This document shows positions 35,991-48,989 of a stretch of DNA of 64,000 bases, piece by piece. Made by a program: the position numbers and the translations under genes. Location of the stretch: NCBI GenBank assembly GCA_030737875.1, contig CM060911.1, positions 92,214,599-92,278,598 on the forward strand. Direction: 5' to 3'. The notes beneath the pieces are model-generated. The model ran no database searches and was not told where the DNA came from. It saw nothing but the letters and a program-made list of their open reading frames with translations. The first letter of the stretch is position 1, and each line of letters opens with the position of its first letter. Origin of the DNA: Allium sativum. Its lineage: Eukaryota; Streptophyta; Magnoliopsida; Asparagales; Amaryllidaceae.

Positions 35991-38096
35991 ATATGAAGCC
36001 ATGTTGATTAGATTGATGCCATTTTGATGTGAACGATATTTATATCGATTTTATTCATTTTTAAATGAATATTGAAAAGTGATTTCAATAATCGAATATT
36101 TTAGAAATTGAATTGAATAGAATTCAAATCGAATTAGAAATTGAATTGAATAGAATTCAGATCGAATTATAAATTAAATTGAATAGAATTCAAATCGAAT
36201 TGAAATTGAATAGAATAGGAAATGAATTCGAATTAAATTGAAATTCGAATTAAATTAAAATTGAATTGAAATCGATTTGAAATGAAATTAAAACAGATTA
36301 TATTGAAAAATTCAATTTTGATTTGAATTGAAATGAAGTTGAAATCATTTTGAAAACGAATTTAAAACAGTTTTTAAAATACGTTTTGAAAGGAAATCGA
36401 CGAAGTATAGATTATATATATAATATAATGGCCTGAGTAGAACGCGCCGTGGTTGTTCGCGTATTTCGACCATTGACTTCAAATGGATATTGCGGGAGAT
36501 CCGACCGTCGGATTCTCCTAAAACCGGAACCGTTGGTTCGTATCGAAAAGAACTTTCGAACGAATATTAGAAATTAGAAATCTAATGGTTGGATTTGGAA
36601 GTATGTCCAAATCAAATTTGGAAAAGGTCGTTGTAAGTGCAGTTCGATGGCCGTTGATGGAAATCGACTGTACGGGGCTTGATAAAATTATTAAAAATAT
36701 CTATAATTTGTGTAAAATCATAAGAAATGATTTGTGAAGAATTGGGATGAAAAACTCCATATTTGAAATGATAAAAATAGATTTTTATCGAAATGAACTA
36801 GAGTTGAACTAGAATAATAATTTATTTATTTTTAAATAAATAAATTGAATTTGAAATTGGTTTCAAAAGTGACCAGAATTTCCAATGATTGAATTGGAAT
36901 GGATTTGAATTGAAATTGTCTTTGGAATATTTCGATGTTGGATTTCGTGATTAAACAGATATTGTTATGGAAATTTGAAAGATATATATATATCATTATT
37001 TCCCATACGATATTTGTTGGTCGTAGAATTTGATATTGAATATAAGCCGATATACTTTCTATTCAGAGCCTTGTATTTAATATCAAATGTGATTTGGGTT
37101 TGTCGTGAATGGTGTCTTCATTAACACTGTTCTTAAGCAAAGTTGAGAAAAAAGATTAAATCTTTTTATTTAGATTTAATGAAGTGTACCAATTAAATGA
37201 TATTTGATTGGAATTGAATTGGTATTGATTTTTGGGTTTATCGTGAAGAGTGTTTTAAATGACACTTGTTCTTTAACCCGATAATTAATGGAATGTGATT
37301 TTGGGTTTATCGTGAACCGTGTTTTAAAAGACACTGATTCTTTAACCCAATTAAAGATTAAAACTAAGTGGAGTTTTAATGAATCTTTAATTAGATTGAA
37401 AACATCGAGAATGGAGTTTCACCAGTTTTACTCCAGACGTAGTTAAATCTTTAATTAGATTTGAACGTGAAATGGTAATTGAATTTACCGATAACACCGT
37501 GGTGTTATATATGAAGTATGAACAGTTTTACTTCATGGGATAAATAGGTTGGGATTGGGAAATAAAATAAATAATTATTTCGGTGTAGTTCGCTAATCCC
37601 GACTAGTTTAAAGTGATATTCAAAGGAAGACTAAAGAATAAATTTAAAAGGATTTATCTTTGATAAAATTAATGGGAACCTTTTGCTAAGAAAGTGAAAT
37701 TTAGAAGCTAACTGTAGGTTGGCAAAGATGAATGGTTTCCTGGGTATTGATCTAATGTTGGTTTCGGCCTTCGGGGTTAATATTTGGGGAATTGTTCTCT
37801 TACTTGTTTACGGTTAGTGGCTGATGAATTGGAATGAGGCGTATGTTGTGTTTGTGTAACACTTGTTTATTATATACGTGAGTTATTCGGAAAGACCGGG
37901 TTTATTCCATTCTGAATAACTGATACGACGATAAGTCGAAGATGAAACGGTGGTCGAAGACCGGAGGTCTTCACGTCGTTTGGGTGGTTATTGATGATCT
38001 TGATTGGGTTGTACACCCAAGAGGAGAGAATCAGTTAGTGGTCGTCCAGACGTACTTGGAGATCGATGGATATGCGAGGTACAAGGTGCCTCCGGT

Positions 38097-38117
38097 TTCG
38101 TTCAGACCCAGAACGAA
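38097..38117 (+). other. Conserved LTR hairpin, A' 3' LTR
   Basis: TTCGTTC, AGACCCA, GAACGAA: seven Watson-Crick pairs. It differs from A'' only where A'' has a wobble. Confidence 0.78.
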
Positions 38118-38856
38118 CTTGTAAATGGACTGTGTGTCTGACATTGGATTTTAGTCTGTGTGATTGATTTCTATTAAATATATATCTGTTTGGCAACGGA
38201 AAATTTATTCTCTTGCTTAACGCCCTTCTCTAAGACATACGAGCTCAGGGGTTATATATTGATGGATATCAAACGCATGGAGTGAATTGCCTGTGTGGCA
38301 TGCCTAAGTGGCAATATGATCAAGGCTTCCATTGATAATCGGAGTCTTGTGGTTGATGATCAAAGCACGGCCTTTTTGGCGTAGCTTTGTGTAGCGTTGA
38401 TTCGCGAGCCTCATAACCCGGTCGTGAACCAAAAACGGGAGAGGACCTCAAGGAGGGCATGCGTGTCTTTCTAGCCAGAAGTGGCGTCAGTGGTTTTACA
38501 AGTCCTGACGAGTTTGACTTATGTGGTTGTTGCTGTTGCGAGGCGCCTCAGATATTTCAGTCATTCTCGAACCGATGGAGTCATTCGTTTGCTCATTTAC
38601 GCCCCATAGGGCGTGGAGACGTAGTGTTCAGGATTTCGTCTAATCCACATCGGTGGCCGACCCTGTCGCTCCAAGGGTCGATGCTTTCTGTCCCTGAGAC
38701 TCGGGCTAGACAGTCTCGAATCGGTTGAGGACTATCTTTTGCCTCGGTTCACAGATGGAAATCCAACTTCCAATACGTGACATTTGCAGTTTTATTTGAA
38801 AAGCCTAGTATTGGCGACATAGTAGCATGGGATGCTATGCCGCCTATGATTGATAC

Positions 38857-38922
38857 TTATGATTTGAAGTTGTCTTATACACTATACACTTATGATTAGA
38901 AGTTGTTTTATATAGTATACAC
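38857..38922 (+). repeat. 33-bp tandem duplication, A' 3' LTR copy
   Basis: Two units starting TTATGATT at 38857 and 38890, matching the duplication at 17593-17658. This ties 17115-18296 and 34423-39549 to one element. Confidence 0.82.
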
Positions 38923-39549
38923 TTATTATAGTATCAAATGATTTGTTTTAAACGTATTAAGCATTCTTGGCTATTATAAGGTAAAAACCCTATCCTCCGT
39001 CTTGCGTTGCATTGTGTGATGGGACCTGGGTCTTATAATGGCTTCATTGTTCTTTATTTAGTATTGCGCTATTTGTTTTATGCACTGGTGTTCTTGGGAG
39101 GAAACCCGTTCCGTGTTATACGACGTGGTCCCTTGATTTTCCTAACCTTAAAATAAAGATTAATAACTGTTTTAGTACTCACACCAGTCCCATGACTCAC
39201 TTGGATTTTATTATTTTAACCTAAACTCTGGGTGCCCCTATTTTCCACACGGGCAGCTAGTAGTTTTGGTTTTGCAGATTTATATTCAAAGGATCTGGAA
39301 CGATACTCGAAAAGCTTTGTATCCGCATATTACTTCTAGTTGTGTATTGTATTATTTTCTGCTTCTTTGTAAATTATTGTAATCTCTGATATTTTCTATG
39401 GAATATTTATTTATTCATAATCTGTATATTCTTGTATTCTGATGGAATTGTTGTAATATACAATGAAATGTTCTTCCGTCTGTGTTCTTTTGTGGCTTGT
39501 CCTCGAAGTATCCACTCTTTCCTTCACGGGGAAGTCATGGGTCCTTACA

Positions 39550-39994
39550 GCTTTTGGAAAATTTCCATTTAAAACTTAAAAAAAGATTTATAAATTTCAA
39601 ATCATATTTTCACTGTCAGTTAGGTTAAAGAACAAATGTCGCTTAGAAACACAGTTCACAATAAACCCAGCTCAAATTTCATCTTATTCCCATTACTAAG
39701 TATAACTGGAACTTTAATAATCTAAATTAATAGATTATTCTTTTCATACGGGGTTAAGAACAGTGTTATTTAAGTCACTATTCACGACAAACCCAAAATC
39801 CAATTTATTCAATTTAACTTCAATTAAATATTAACAAATTGGAAAGCTTCATTAAATCTAAATTTAATGATTGATCCTAGTTAATAAGTAGTTCATTTCA
39901 ATAAATGTATTTTCTAAATTATATTCTTTATCGGAATGTGACTCAATCAACAACCATATACTGCATGAAATCAAAAATCATGATGAATAATTAT
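39550..39994 (-). repeat. 3' LTR of B, distal fragment
   Basis: Collinear with about 51064-51510 of the 5' LTR with few differences. Bounded by A' on the left and the solo LTR on the right; the last five bases (ATTAT) are the solo LTR target duplication. Confidence 0.88.
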
Positions 39995-41421
39995 TGAGAC
40001 GACCCCAAACCCCGTACGGACGGAGACAAGGGTTACCTTTGGAATATAACACAGAAACAGATAATAGCAGAACAGAATTAAATAAATACACCAGAAAATG
40101 AATAATAGAATATACTGGATAAACGTAATCATCAGAGTTACACAGTATACAGGATCATACATAGTATTAATACAGTTCAGCTATACATAAATGTCTACAG
40201 CGGAAACAAACAAAATATGTACAATAGGAGCTGAACAGCATAAAAAGAGATAAATAATAAAATCCATCTTCAGCTCCAGCTATCCAGAATGAACCAGCTA
40301 AACCTGAATACATGGCTGCCCGTGTAGAAAAAGGGGCACCTGAGTTTGAAAGTGAAACAAACTACGAGTCAGTCATGGGACTGGTATGAGAAATCTACTC
40401 AACACATTTATAATATGGCCCATCACAGGACCACGCCACTTTCGTGGAACGGGTTTACTCCATTGGATTGTCAGTGCTTTAAAACCAATCTTTCTTTTAA
40501 ACAACGCAATGCTTTTTATAAAAATGAAGCCATTATAAGACTTAGTTCCCATCACACAATGCAACGCAAACCGGAGGATAGAGTTTTTACCTTATAATGG
40601 CCAAGACATGCTTGGTACGATTAAAACAAAAGCATTTGATATTACTACTAGTGTTTATATGTTTCAAAAACAATTTCGAGTCATAACTATCAATCATAAA
40701 CGACATGAGCGTCCCATGCCACTATGTCGCCAAATATAGATATACAATCAAAACCGCACAATCACGTATTTGGAAATTGGATTTCCGTCATGAACCAAGG
40801 CAAACGATAGTCCTTACCGACTTCGAGACAATCTAGCCCATGTCTCAGGGTCAGAGCGCATCGACCTTTGGATCGTCAGGGCCGGTCCACCGATGTGGAT
40901 TAAAATTACTGAACACTACGTTTCCCCGCCCTATGGGGCGTAAATGAGCCAACGAATGACTCCATTGGACCCGGAACGTCCGATCTAACCGAGGCGCCTC
41001 GCAACAGCAACAACCACATAAGTAAAATGTCAGGCCGTGTAAAAACACTGACACAACTTCTAGCTAGAAGGAAACGCATGCCCTTCCTGAGGTCCTTCTC
41101 CCGTTTCTGGCTCATACCGGGGAGTGAGGCTCGCGAATTCACGTTATACACAAAGCTACGCCACACAGGCGGTGCTTTGATCATCACCACAAGACTTTGC
41201 CTTTCAACAGAAGCCCTGATCATTTGCCACTTAGGCATGCCACACTAGCAATTCATGCCATGCGACTGATGTCCATCGATATACAACCTCTAAGCTCATG
41301 CGTTTCAGAGAAGGGCATTAAGCAAAAGAATAAATTCTCCGCCGCCAAACAGATGTATATTTAATAGAGATCAATCAACACAAAATAAAATCCAATGTCA
41401 GACACACAGCCCATTTACAAG

Positions 41422-41442
41422 TCCGTTCTGGGTCTGAACGAA
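41422..41442 (-). other. Conserved LTR hairpin, solo LTR
   Basis: Minus strand: TTCGTTC, loop AGACCCA, GAACGGA; one T-A pair of the other copies is a U-G wobble here. Confidence 0.75.
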
Positions 41443-43061
41443 ACCAGAGGCACTAAATACCTCGCAAACCCATTGACCACCACGTACGCCTGGACGATCA
41501 CCACTGATCATCCATATTTCGGGATGCCTCCCAATCAGGACCTCGGTTACCATCCAAACGAGGTGAAGATCTCCGGTCTTCTACCATCGTCTTCATCGTC
41601 GACTTTCAATCATCGGTCAATTATTTGGAATGAGAATTAATTCGGCCTTTTCAAATAATTCACGTATATTTAGAAATTCAAATCAATTTATTTCAATGGT
41701 TAAATCATTCGACAACACCAATTTTGTTCTTTAATGTAATTTTCACAACAAACACATTCAACCATCAAATACCACATAAATCGAGCAAATTCAGTTTATT
41801 TCCATTCCATATCGTTTATGATATTTTATAACGGTTTATCACTATTTTTATTTATTTTAAAATAGCCAATTTATTCAAAACAACGCTTCGGGCCATAACA
41901 CGGCCGTGGCGCTGTTTTTCTTCAGATTTGATTTACACATATCAGAAAATCTAACCGTTGGATCTTCACAAAATTTACATCATTAGAAAGATCTTTTCAA
42001 AACGAATCCAACGGTTCTAGTTTCGAGAAAATCCGACGGTCGGATCTCCCGGTATAATCTTTTGAAGTTTCGATTTCAAATTACGAACTGTAGCGTCGTT
42101 ATTCGATTATATATATATATAATCGATTCTGGCGCTGTTTTTCTTTAGATTTGAATTAAACATTCCTGACAATCCAACCGTTGGATTTTTACAAAGTTGG
42201 CGCCGTTGGTAAGATATTTCCAAAGCGTACCCAACGGTTGCGATTTCAGGAAAATCCGATGGTCGGATCTCCCATACTAATCGTTTGAAATCACGGTTTC
42301 AAAATACGAACTACAGCGTCGTTTTTCAATATATTTCAATTCTATTTAAATATATATATATATATATATTGATCCTTCGATTTCAAAACCATATGAATTT
42401 CATACTTTTGATAAAAATGATATTTTTATCAAACTGTCTTCTATTTCAACACTTCACTATATTTGACAACTCATGTATATAATAAAAATGTGATTTTTAT
42501 TGTAAAACAATTCATTTCAAAACCAGATTATTTTATATAGATCATATTGGTGATAAAAATGGGATTTTTATTATAAAACAATTTATTTTAAAACTTGACT
42601 ATTTTATATAGTTCATATAGATGATAAAAAGTTTATTTTTATATTTAAAACACGAACACCATTCAACACATGAATTTCAATGCAACGAATAAATATAGTT
42701 TCAACAAATGAAAATAATTCAAACACATGAATATTATTCAAAATTTCGGCAGCATAACGGCAGGGTAGTTAAAACCGGGATCGTCCCTAGTACGGCTCCT
42801 CGCTCTACCTTAAAACCTCGCGGTTTTTGACAATGGGGATCATGCATCTAGTTCGCATGTAGGCGGCATGTATATTTATTTCATTTCCACAAACTAATCC
42901 TATGTGGTTTTAACCAAATATTTCTCAACCACAAATGTGTATTTTTCAACCACAATCAATCAATATCAACCACAAACAATCCCAATCAATCATTCGCTAT
43001 CAATCAATTTTCACACCAATCACAACCAATAAATATCGTCCATGGTTTGTTGACGAGAGGC

Positions 43062-43062
<1 letters not shown>

Positions 43063-43106
<44 letters not shown>
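43063..43106. repeat. (TA)n microsatellite
   Basis: About 22 TA units inside the solo LTR. Confidence 0.95.
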
Positions 43107-43107
<1 letters not shown>

Positions 43108-43842
43108 CAATTCACTTCTATTTCAACACATATATACTTTTTTTTACAACGCATATATAACTTATACATCGAACTACAACTTATACAACGCTTATACATG
43201 AGGTGTACAACACTTATATAACTCATACATTGACTATATAATTTATACATCGTCGTTTTCCATATCGTTTTTAAATTAGAAATCTCACATTGGGTTCCAC
43301 TCCACCAAAAATAGCAGAAGGCTCAGAAAAAATATGCGGTCTCTTCTAAAATGTAGAAGACGTCCACACGGTCACGATGTTTCCTGTTTCATCGAATTTC
43401 ATCAAGAAACGAAAAAGATATGATTTTTCAAAGTTCAGATGTAATTAAAAGACCCACCTTTCACGATGGTTCAAAACTAGGTTTTGATCTTTCGATCAAA
43501 CCGTTGCGCGATAGGAGAATCAGCTCACACAGCGTCGAAGAGCTTCGAACCACCTTCCTGGCGCCGGTGGTTTCGCTCCGTTCGGTGGCGCCCTGAAGGC
43601 TCGACGGTGCTCCAAAGTCGTTGACTTTGAGGACTCGTATCTCCCTCCACACTTGATGATAACTAGCAAACCTTAGATGGATTTGAAGAGGAGACGAAGA
43701 GCTTTGAAATGAATCAAGAATCACGATTTTTCATTGAGTGGTTGCTGAGAAATCGAAGAGAGAATGTTCGGATCTCTTTCCGTCGTCGTGCCTGAAACAA
43801 TCGGGGAGAGAGAAAAATTATTGGCCAATCAGATTTTTTGTT

Positions 43843-43852
43843 TATTTATATA
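43843..43852 (-). promoter_or_regulatory. TATA box of the solo LTR
   Basis: The minus strand reads TATATAAATA about 450 bases after the LTR start, followed by TTGGCCAAT and a CT-rich tract (TTTTTCTCTCTCCCCG). A donor-like AAAG GTGGGT lies at 43458-43453 after the presumed leader. Confidence 0.55.
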
Positions 43853-44299
43853 TTTTTAAAAATCCGAAAATACCCCTTGTCACAAACGAACACCAATCCA
43901 AACCCAATGACTGTCGTCCCTAGCGTTTTACCCCCATTCCGAACACAATGGGTTATGTTTCGTAGGCCCATTCGACTGTTTCAGATAGTTTTCATTCAAT
44001 TTAAAATATATAACATTCAATATTCGATTTGAACGTACATTTCAATTTGCCAGGGTTTCACTCAAATCCGTTTTGTTTTGCACCCGGTACAGTCCGTCAA
44101 AGTCTGGATTCAATTTTCGAAACTGCAGCGCCATTTCAGGCCTTGTTTATAATTAGAATTAATTATATTCGTTTTCAATTGTCGATTCAAACTCAATTTT
44201 CATTGCCATTATTTAAAATATTTCTTTTAAATATTTAAAATTCATTATTTTAGCCAATTTAAATTTTTTAAATTGGTTCAGATTTTCTGGGTCGTTACA

Positions 44300-47200
44300 A
44301 TTATAAAACATCCAAATAACAACCAATGTGGATTCTACACTAAATATTGGGACTAGTGTAGGTCAAATGTCATCCCAACACTCGTGTGGGGTTTCATCCA
44401 ACCAACAAATAATAAATTATTTATGCACTTGGGCGATATGTAAAAATTATCGACCTAATCACATAAACAAGTCGGACAACTTGTAAATGGAAGTGTAATG
44501 TTCAGTTTGAATATACCAACATTATATTTAACACATGAAACATTTCAACATCACAGACATATGTTTCAATTCTCTTTATTATAAACAAACGACAATAAAA
44601 TTCTAGTCTTTTATTTCCATTCTTTTTATTGTTAACAAATAACTATAAAATCTTAACTCTTATTTATTTACCCAAAATGTATGCTTTTGGTCTCATTCAA
44701 TTCTAAATGACAAAATGAATATTTTACTCCATCCTTTTTTAAAATAACAAAATGTCTCTTTTATTCTAATTCTTTTAAAGTGATAAAAATTGTAATTTGT
44801 CTAATTTCTTTTAATGTACAAAATATGATATTTTGTCTAATTTCTCTCAATGTACAAAATATGATACTTTGTCTAATCCTCTCAATGTAACAAAATATGA
44901 TTATTTTGTCTAGCTCTACTTTAATGTACAAAATATGATAATTTTGTTTAACTCTGCTTTAATGTACAAAATATGATAATTTTGTTTAATCCTTTTTATG
45001 TGAACAAAATGTGAGTTCTTGTCTAATCTTTTTATGTAAACAAAAATGTTAATTTTTCTTCTTCATTCTTTTTAATGTATAAAAATACACATTTCTAATT
45101 CATTCCTTTTTAATGTATCAAAATATACATTTTCAATTCATTCTTTTTAATGTATCAAATATATTTTACTTTCTAACAAAAATTATGTTTAAATCTAATT
45201 CATTTCAGTGTAAACAAAATGCCAGTTTTGTCTAATTCATTTCAATGTAAACAAAATGAGTATTTTTACTTCCCCCTTTTTAAATGATAAAAAGAATGTT
45301 CTTATTTCATTCTTTACATTTGACAAAAATGAATGTTTTTGTCATTCTTTTATCTTTGACCAAAAATGCATAATTTAGTCTAATCCTTTCAATGTATAAA
45401 ATATGATAATTTTGTATAATCTTTTCAGTGTTACAAAATATGATAATTTTGTATAATTTTTCAATGCACAAAAGTATACATTTTCTAATTCCTTCTTTTA
45501 ATGAATAGAAATATACATTTTTATTAAATTCCTTCTTTTAATGTATAAGAATATGCATTTTTTTAACTCACTCTTTTTAATGTGTAGAAATATACATTCT
45601 TAGCTTCTTCTTTTTAATGTACAAAAATATACATTTTCTTAACTTCTTCTTTTTAATGTATAAAAATATACATTTTCTAACTCATTCTTTTAATGTAATC
45701 AAATATGACAATAAAACATGATTTCTTTTTATTGGAAAGAATGGTACTTAAAAATCTATTCTTTTGTTTTAAAAAGAATGTTTAACAAAATATATTCTTT
45801 TGTTTGATAACAAACTTCTAATCAAAAATGTCATTTTGATTTTCATAACATATTGCAAATAAAAATGTCCATTTTTGTTTAACAATATCTGATTGACAAA
45901 AGTGTTGATTTTGTTTAATACTTTAATGTAAACAAAATGGGTTTTTTTTTTTAAATACTTCTAATGTAAACAAAATGGGATTTTTGTTTTATCATATTTG
46001 ACATTTTTAAACAAAAATGTCCTTTTTTTCATAATTAACATTTTTAAACAAAAATGTCCTTTTATCCTATATTAACATTTCTAATAAAAAATGTTCTTTA
46101 TTATTTTAGAAACAAATTTCAATTCAAAAATGTTATTTTTATTTGCAAAACATATCTCAAATAAAAAGGTTGTTTTTATTTTCACTAATCATTCTTTAAA
46201 AAAAATATGTTATTCTTTTCAGTAATCATATTTTGATAAAAATATGTTATTCTTTTCACTAATCATATTTTGATAAAAATATGTTATTCTTTTCACTAAT
46301 CATATTTTGATAAAAATATGTTATTCTTTTTCCCAATCATATTTTGATAAAAATATGTTATTACGTAAACAAATATGACAATTTTATAATAACAAATTGA
46401 CATACTTCTAATTCAACTAATCTAATAAACCAAAGGTAACTTTTTGATTCAACTATAATCTAATTAACAAAATGTTAATCTTTGTTTAACCATAATCTAG
46501 TGAACAAAAATGTTAATTTTGTTCTAATCAAATTTAATTAACAAAAAATGTTAATTTTATCTAACTTAATCTAATTAACAAAAAATGTTAATTTTATTCT
46601 AATCATCATTTCTAACCAAGGTAGTATTTTTAATCTATTTTAACAAAATATGATCATTACAATTCATCACAAACAACAAACAACAGATACCATATCATAC
46701 ATCACAGATCTGAAGTTTATTAACATACATATATGGATTTTAAATAACAAAGGATAATTAAATTTTAAATTGTAAAAAAAATAAAATAGAAATCTCACAT
46801 TTGTTTTTGTCTGAAATTTCAATGTGCTCAGATTCAGATCTAGACTGCTCCATCATCTACAGCTTGGAAAGACGATTCCAACGCAACTTCGTTTGCTAAA
46901 TTCTGAGATCATTTGAACAACATACGACCGTTTAAAGTTAAAACGTTTTAATAATTTATTAATTAATTAATTAATTTCTTTAATTACATTGCTAAGAAAT
47001 GGGCCGTATGCTTTCTTCTACATCGTCACAGGGAACCCAAAAAAACTCCCAAGCTTCTCGTCGTCGCCGCTCGCCTTGGAAGCTTCCGGAGGTTGATCGG
47101 CGGGGCCCACCTGAATCGCCTCCGCGTCGCGCCCCTCTAGCCACGAACCTGCCGAACTCGGTCCCCTCTAGATCCTCGAATCACGTGCCAAAGCACCGGT

Positions 47201-48279
47201 CTTTGAGCCCAAAAATACTGTAAATCACTGCAGTAATCTAGATCATGACCGTACAGATTAAAGCCCTCTTCGAGCTCTTCGATTTCCACTTTGGAGCTTC
47301 AAATTTCGTTGAGCGAATGGTGAGGAATTGAGGATCGAAATTGGAAGTGATGTGGCCATCGATTTGTGCCATTGGCGGCTGCGTTTAAAATAGATTAGGG
47401 TTTGGTGTGTATGGTTCGGTATACGTATTTATACTGTATTTTATATAATATTTAATTTATTTACTTTCCAAAATTATCTGTACGTTAATACAAACTCCAA
47501 ATCGAACCCAACGAGTGTCGCCCCTAGCTAATAACCCCCATCCTGGACCCAATGGACTAGGTCCCGTTAGCCCGTTTGGTCATCTCCAGATCGTTTTCTT
47601 TAATTTAAAATAAAAACATTTATTTATTTAATTTTAACCGTACATATAAATTTACCGGGGCCACATACGACCTCTAAAAATTCCAGAAAATTATTTTTGG
47701 TTATATTTTGACGATAGGGTCCTAACAAAACTATTTTAGTCAAATTCTGAGATCGTTTGAAAAATGGTTATTTTTCAGTCGATTAAATTCAACAAAAACT
47801 GGTCAAACACGTTTTCTTCTTCCACGCTCACACATTAATTCGAAAAATTCTGGGAAATTAAACTTAACAATAATTTGACATTACGGTTCCAACAAAAGTG
47901 GTTTCGTCGAAAACCGAGGTCGTTTGTAAAATGACTATTTTTAAGGCCAATATATTATATTAATATATATATATATATATATATTCTACAGCGACTTTTC
48001 TAAATTTTATAATGGACATATCTTTCTATTTTCAAGGTGAAATTTCAGTTTCTCAGATATTTCTTGTTTCGCTCAATTCTGATTTATTTTGAATCCTGTA
48101 TGGTCAGTCAAAGTTCAAGTTCAAATTTTCAAACTACAGCGCTGTTTTAAACTCCTTTTATAATTAAATTAAATTTTTAGTCGTTATTATTTAAAATAAA
48201 TTATTTTAAATATTCTAAATTCATTAAAATTTCTAAAATGAAATTTTTAAATTGGGCCCAAAATTCCGGGTTGTTACAA
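44300..48279 (-). repeat. 3' LTR of B, proximal part
   Basis: Minus-strand LTR start TGTAACAACCCGG at 48279, next to the polypurine tract. Collinear with 51515-55502. It carries the ACAAAAT/ATTTTGT stem-loop array, a GC-rich leader block (about 46985-47290) and a donor-like GTGAGA near 46795. Confidence 0.9.
44570..46610 (-). repeat. Two-kilobase array of short stem-loops in the B 3' LTR
   Basis: Dozens of units of about 25-45 bases carry an arm and its complement around a short spacer. Examples are ACAAAAT/ATTTTGT (44928-44947), GACAAAAAT with GTTTTTGTC (45322-45343), and AAAATATG units repeated at about 46230-46360. The arms drift along the array (ACAAAAT, then TATAAAAATATACATT, then AAAAATGTC, then TTAACAAAAATGTTAA), so pairing is kept within each unit while sequence changes. 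Confidence 0.82.
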
Positions 48280-48315
48280 TCGCCCCCACTTAAAATCTTT
48301 TCGTCCTCGAAAAGG
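48280..48315 (-). other. Polypurine tract and preceding hairpin of B
   Basis: Minus strand: CTTTTCG, loop AGGA, CGAAAAG (48315-48298), then TTTTAAGTGGGGGCGAT up to the LTR start at 48279. Confidence 0.88.
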
Positions 48316-48977
48316 AACGAAGCTAAAAGTTGTTAAATTAACTAACTCAGCTTTAAATTTTTATTTATTGGTTTCAATAATTTTATTAGTTAAAGTAATT
48401 ATCATTCCAATAATTTTATTAGCTAAACTAATAATCAAACATCACAACCAACAATCAATTAGGTGATTAACTTTTCAAATATATATAACTTTTATATATA
48501 GACAAAAATCATATTTTTAGTGCAAATCACAACAATGTGTACTAATTAAGTTTTGGTTCTCATACCAGTCAATGGAAATATATAGAAATCCTACTTTCGA
48601 AACTCGAAAATAAATACCGATAATGCTGCAGCATTATCAGAATTATCCCCGGGCGGCTAGAGTGTGATTCTATATCTATCTAGTATATTAAAACATCGAA
48701 TATCCGTTAATTACTCATATATTTGAAATCTTTATATACTCGATTGTCCACATTAAAATATAATAATATATTCAAATACGTATTTTTAGATAAAATTTTC
48801 AAAACTAAATTTGTTTTTACTTTTATTTTAAAGAAAATAATACTCTTCACACTCGTTCTAGGATACTACTGATCCCATCTCTAACGAGTTATTCTTATTG
48901 GATATTACTAATCCAATCTCTGATGAATTCTTTCGTTCGGGTCTAATGTGTCTTGTTCTCGAGCTCTGTAAACCAAA

Positions 48978-48989
48978 GCTCTGATACCA
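48978..48989 (-). other. Primer binding site of B (initiator tRNA-Met)
   Basis: The minus strand reads TGGTATCAGAGC two bases after the 5' LTR end at 48992. Confidence 0.92.

Larger units (their letters stand above)
17115..39549 (+). mobile_element. Element A': non-autonomous giant-LTR retrotransposon, host of A''
   Basis: It consists of a truncated 5' LTR (17115-18296), primer site, 1.05 kb interior, polypurine tract, and a 3' LTR split in two by A'' (19350-20590 and 34423-39549). The two LTR parts belong together because both carry a 33-bp duplication and a CTCGAACCGATGGAGTC variant that A'' lacks. The reconstructed 3' LTR is about 6.37 kb. Its LTRs differ more than those of A'', as expected for the older host. 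It interrupts the 3' LTR of B. Confidence 0.88.
34423..39549 (+). repeat. 3' LTR of A', second part
   Basis: Resumes the A' leader, then GTAAGT at 34560, the 34-bp hairpin array, AT-rich inverted repeats, the conserved hairpin, acceptor TTTTGCAG (to 39277) and the LTR end GGGTCCTTACA at 39549. It is clearly diverged from A'' over its whole length but collinear. The B LTR begins at the next base. Confidence 0.9.
39995..44299 (-). mobile_element. Solo LTR (4.3 kb) inserted in the B LTR
   Basis: Left end TGAGACGACCCC, right end GGTCGTTACA, flanked by a perfect ATTAT duplication (39990-39994 and 44300-44304). No primer site, interior or polypurine tract is present, so this is the product of LTR-LTR recombination. 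Its content is a shorter relative of the A' and B LTRs on the minus strand and includes the conserved hairpin at 41422-41442. Minus frames at 40851-41238 are a frameshifted version of the short frame seen in A' and A''. Confidence 0.92.
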
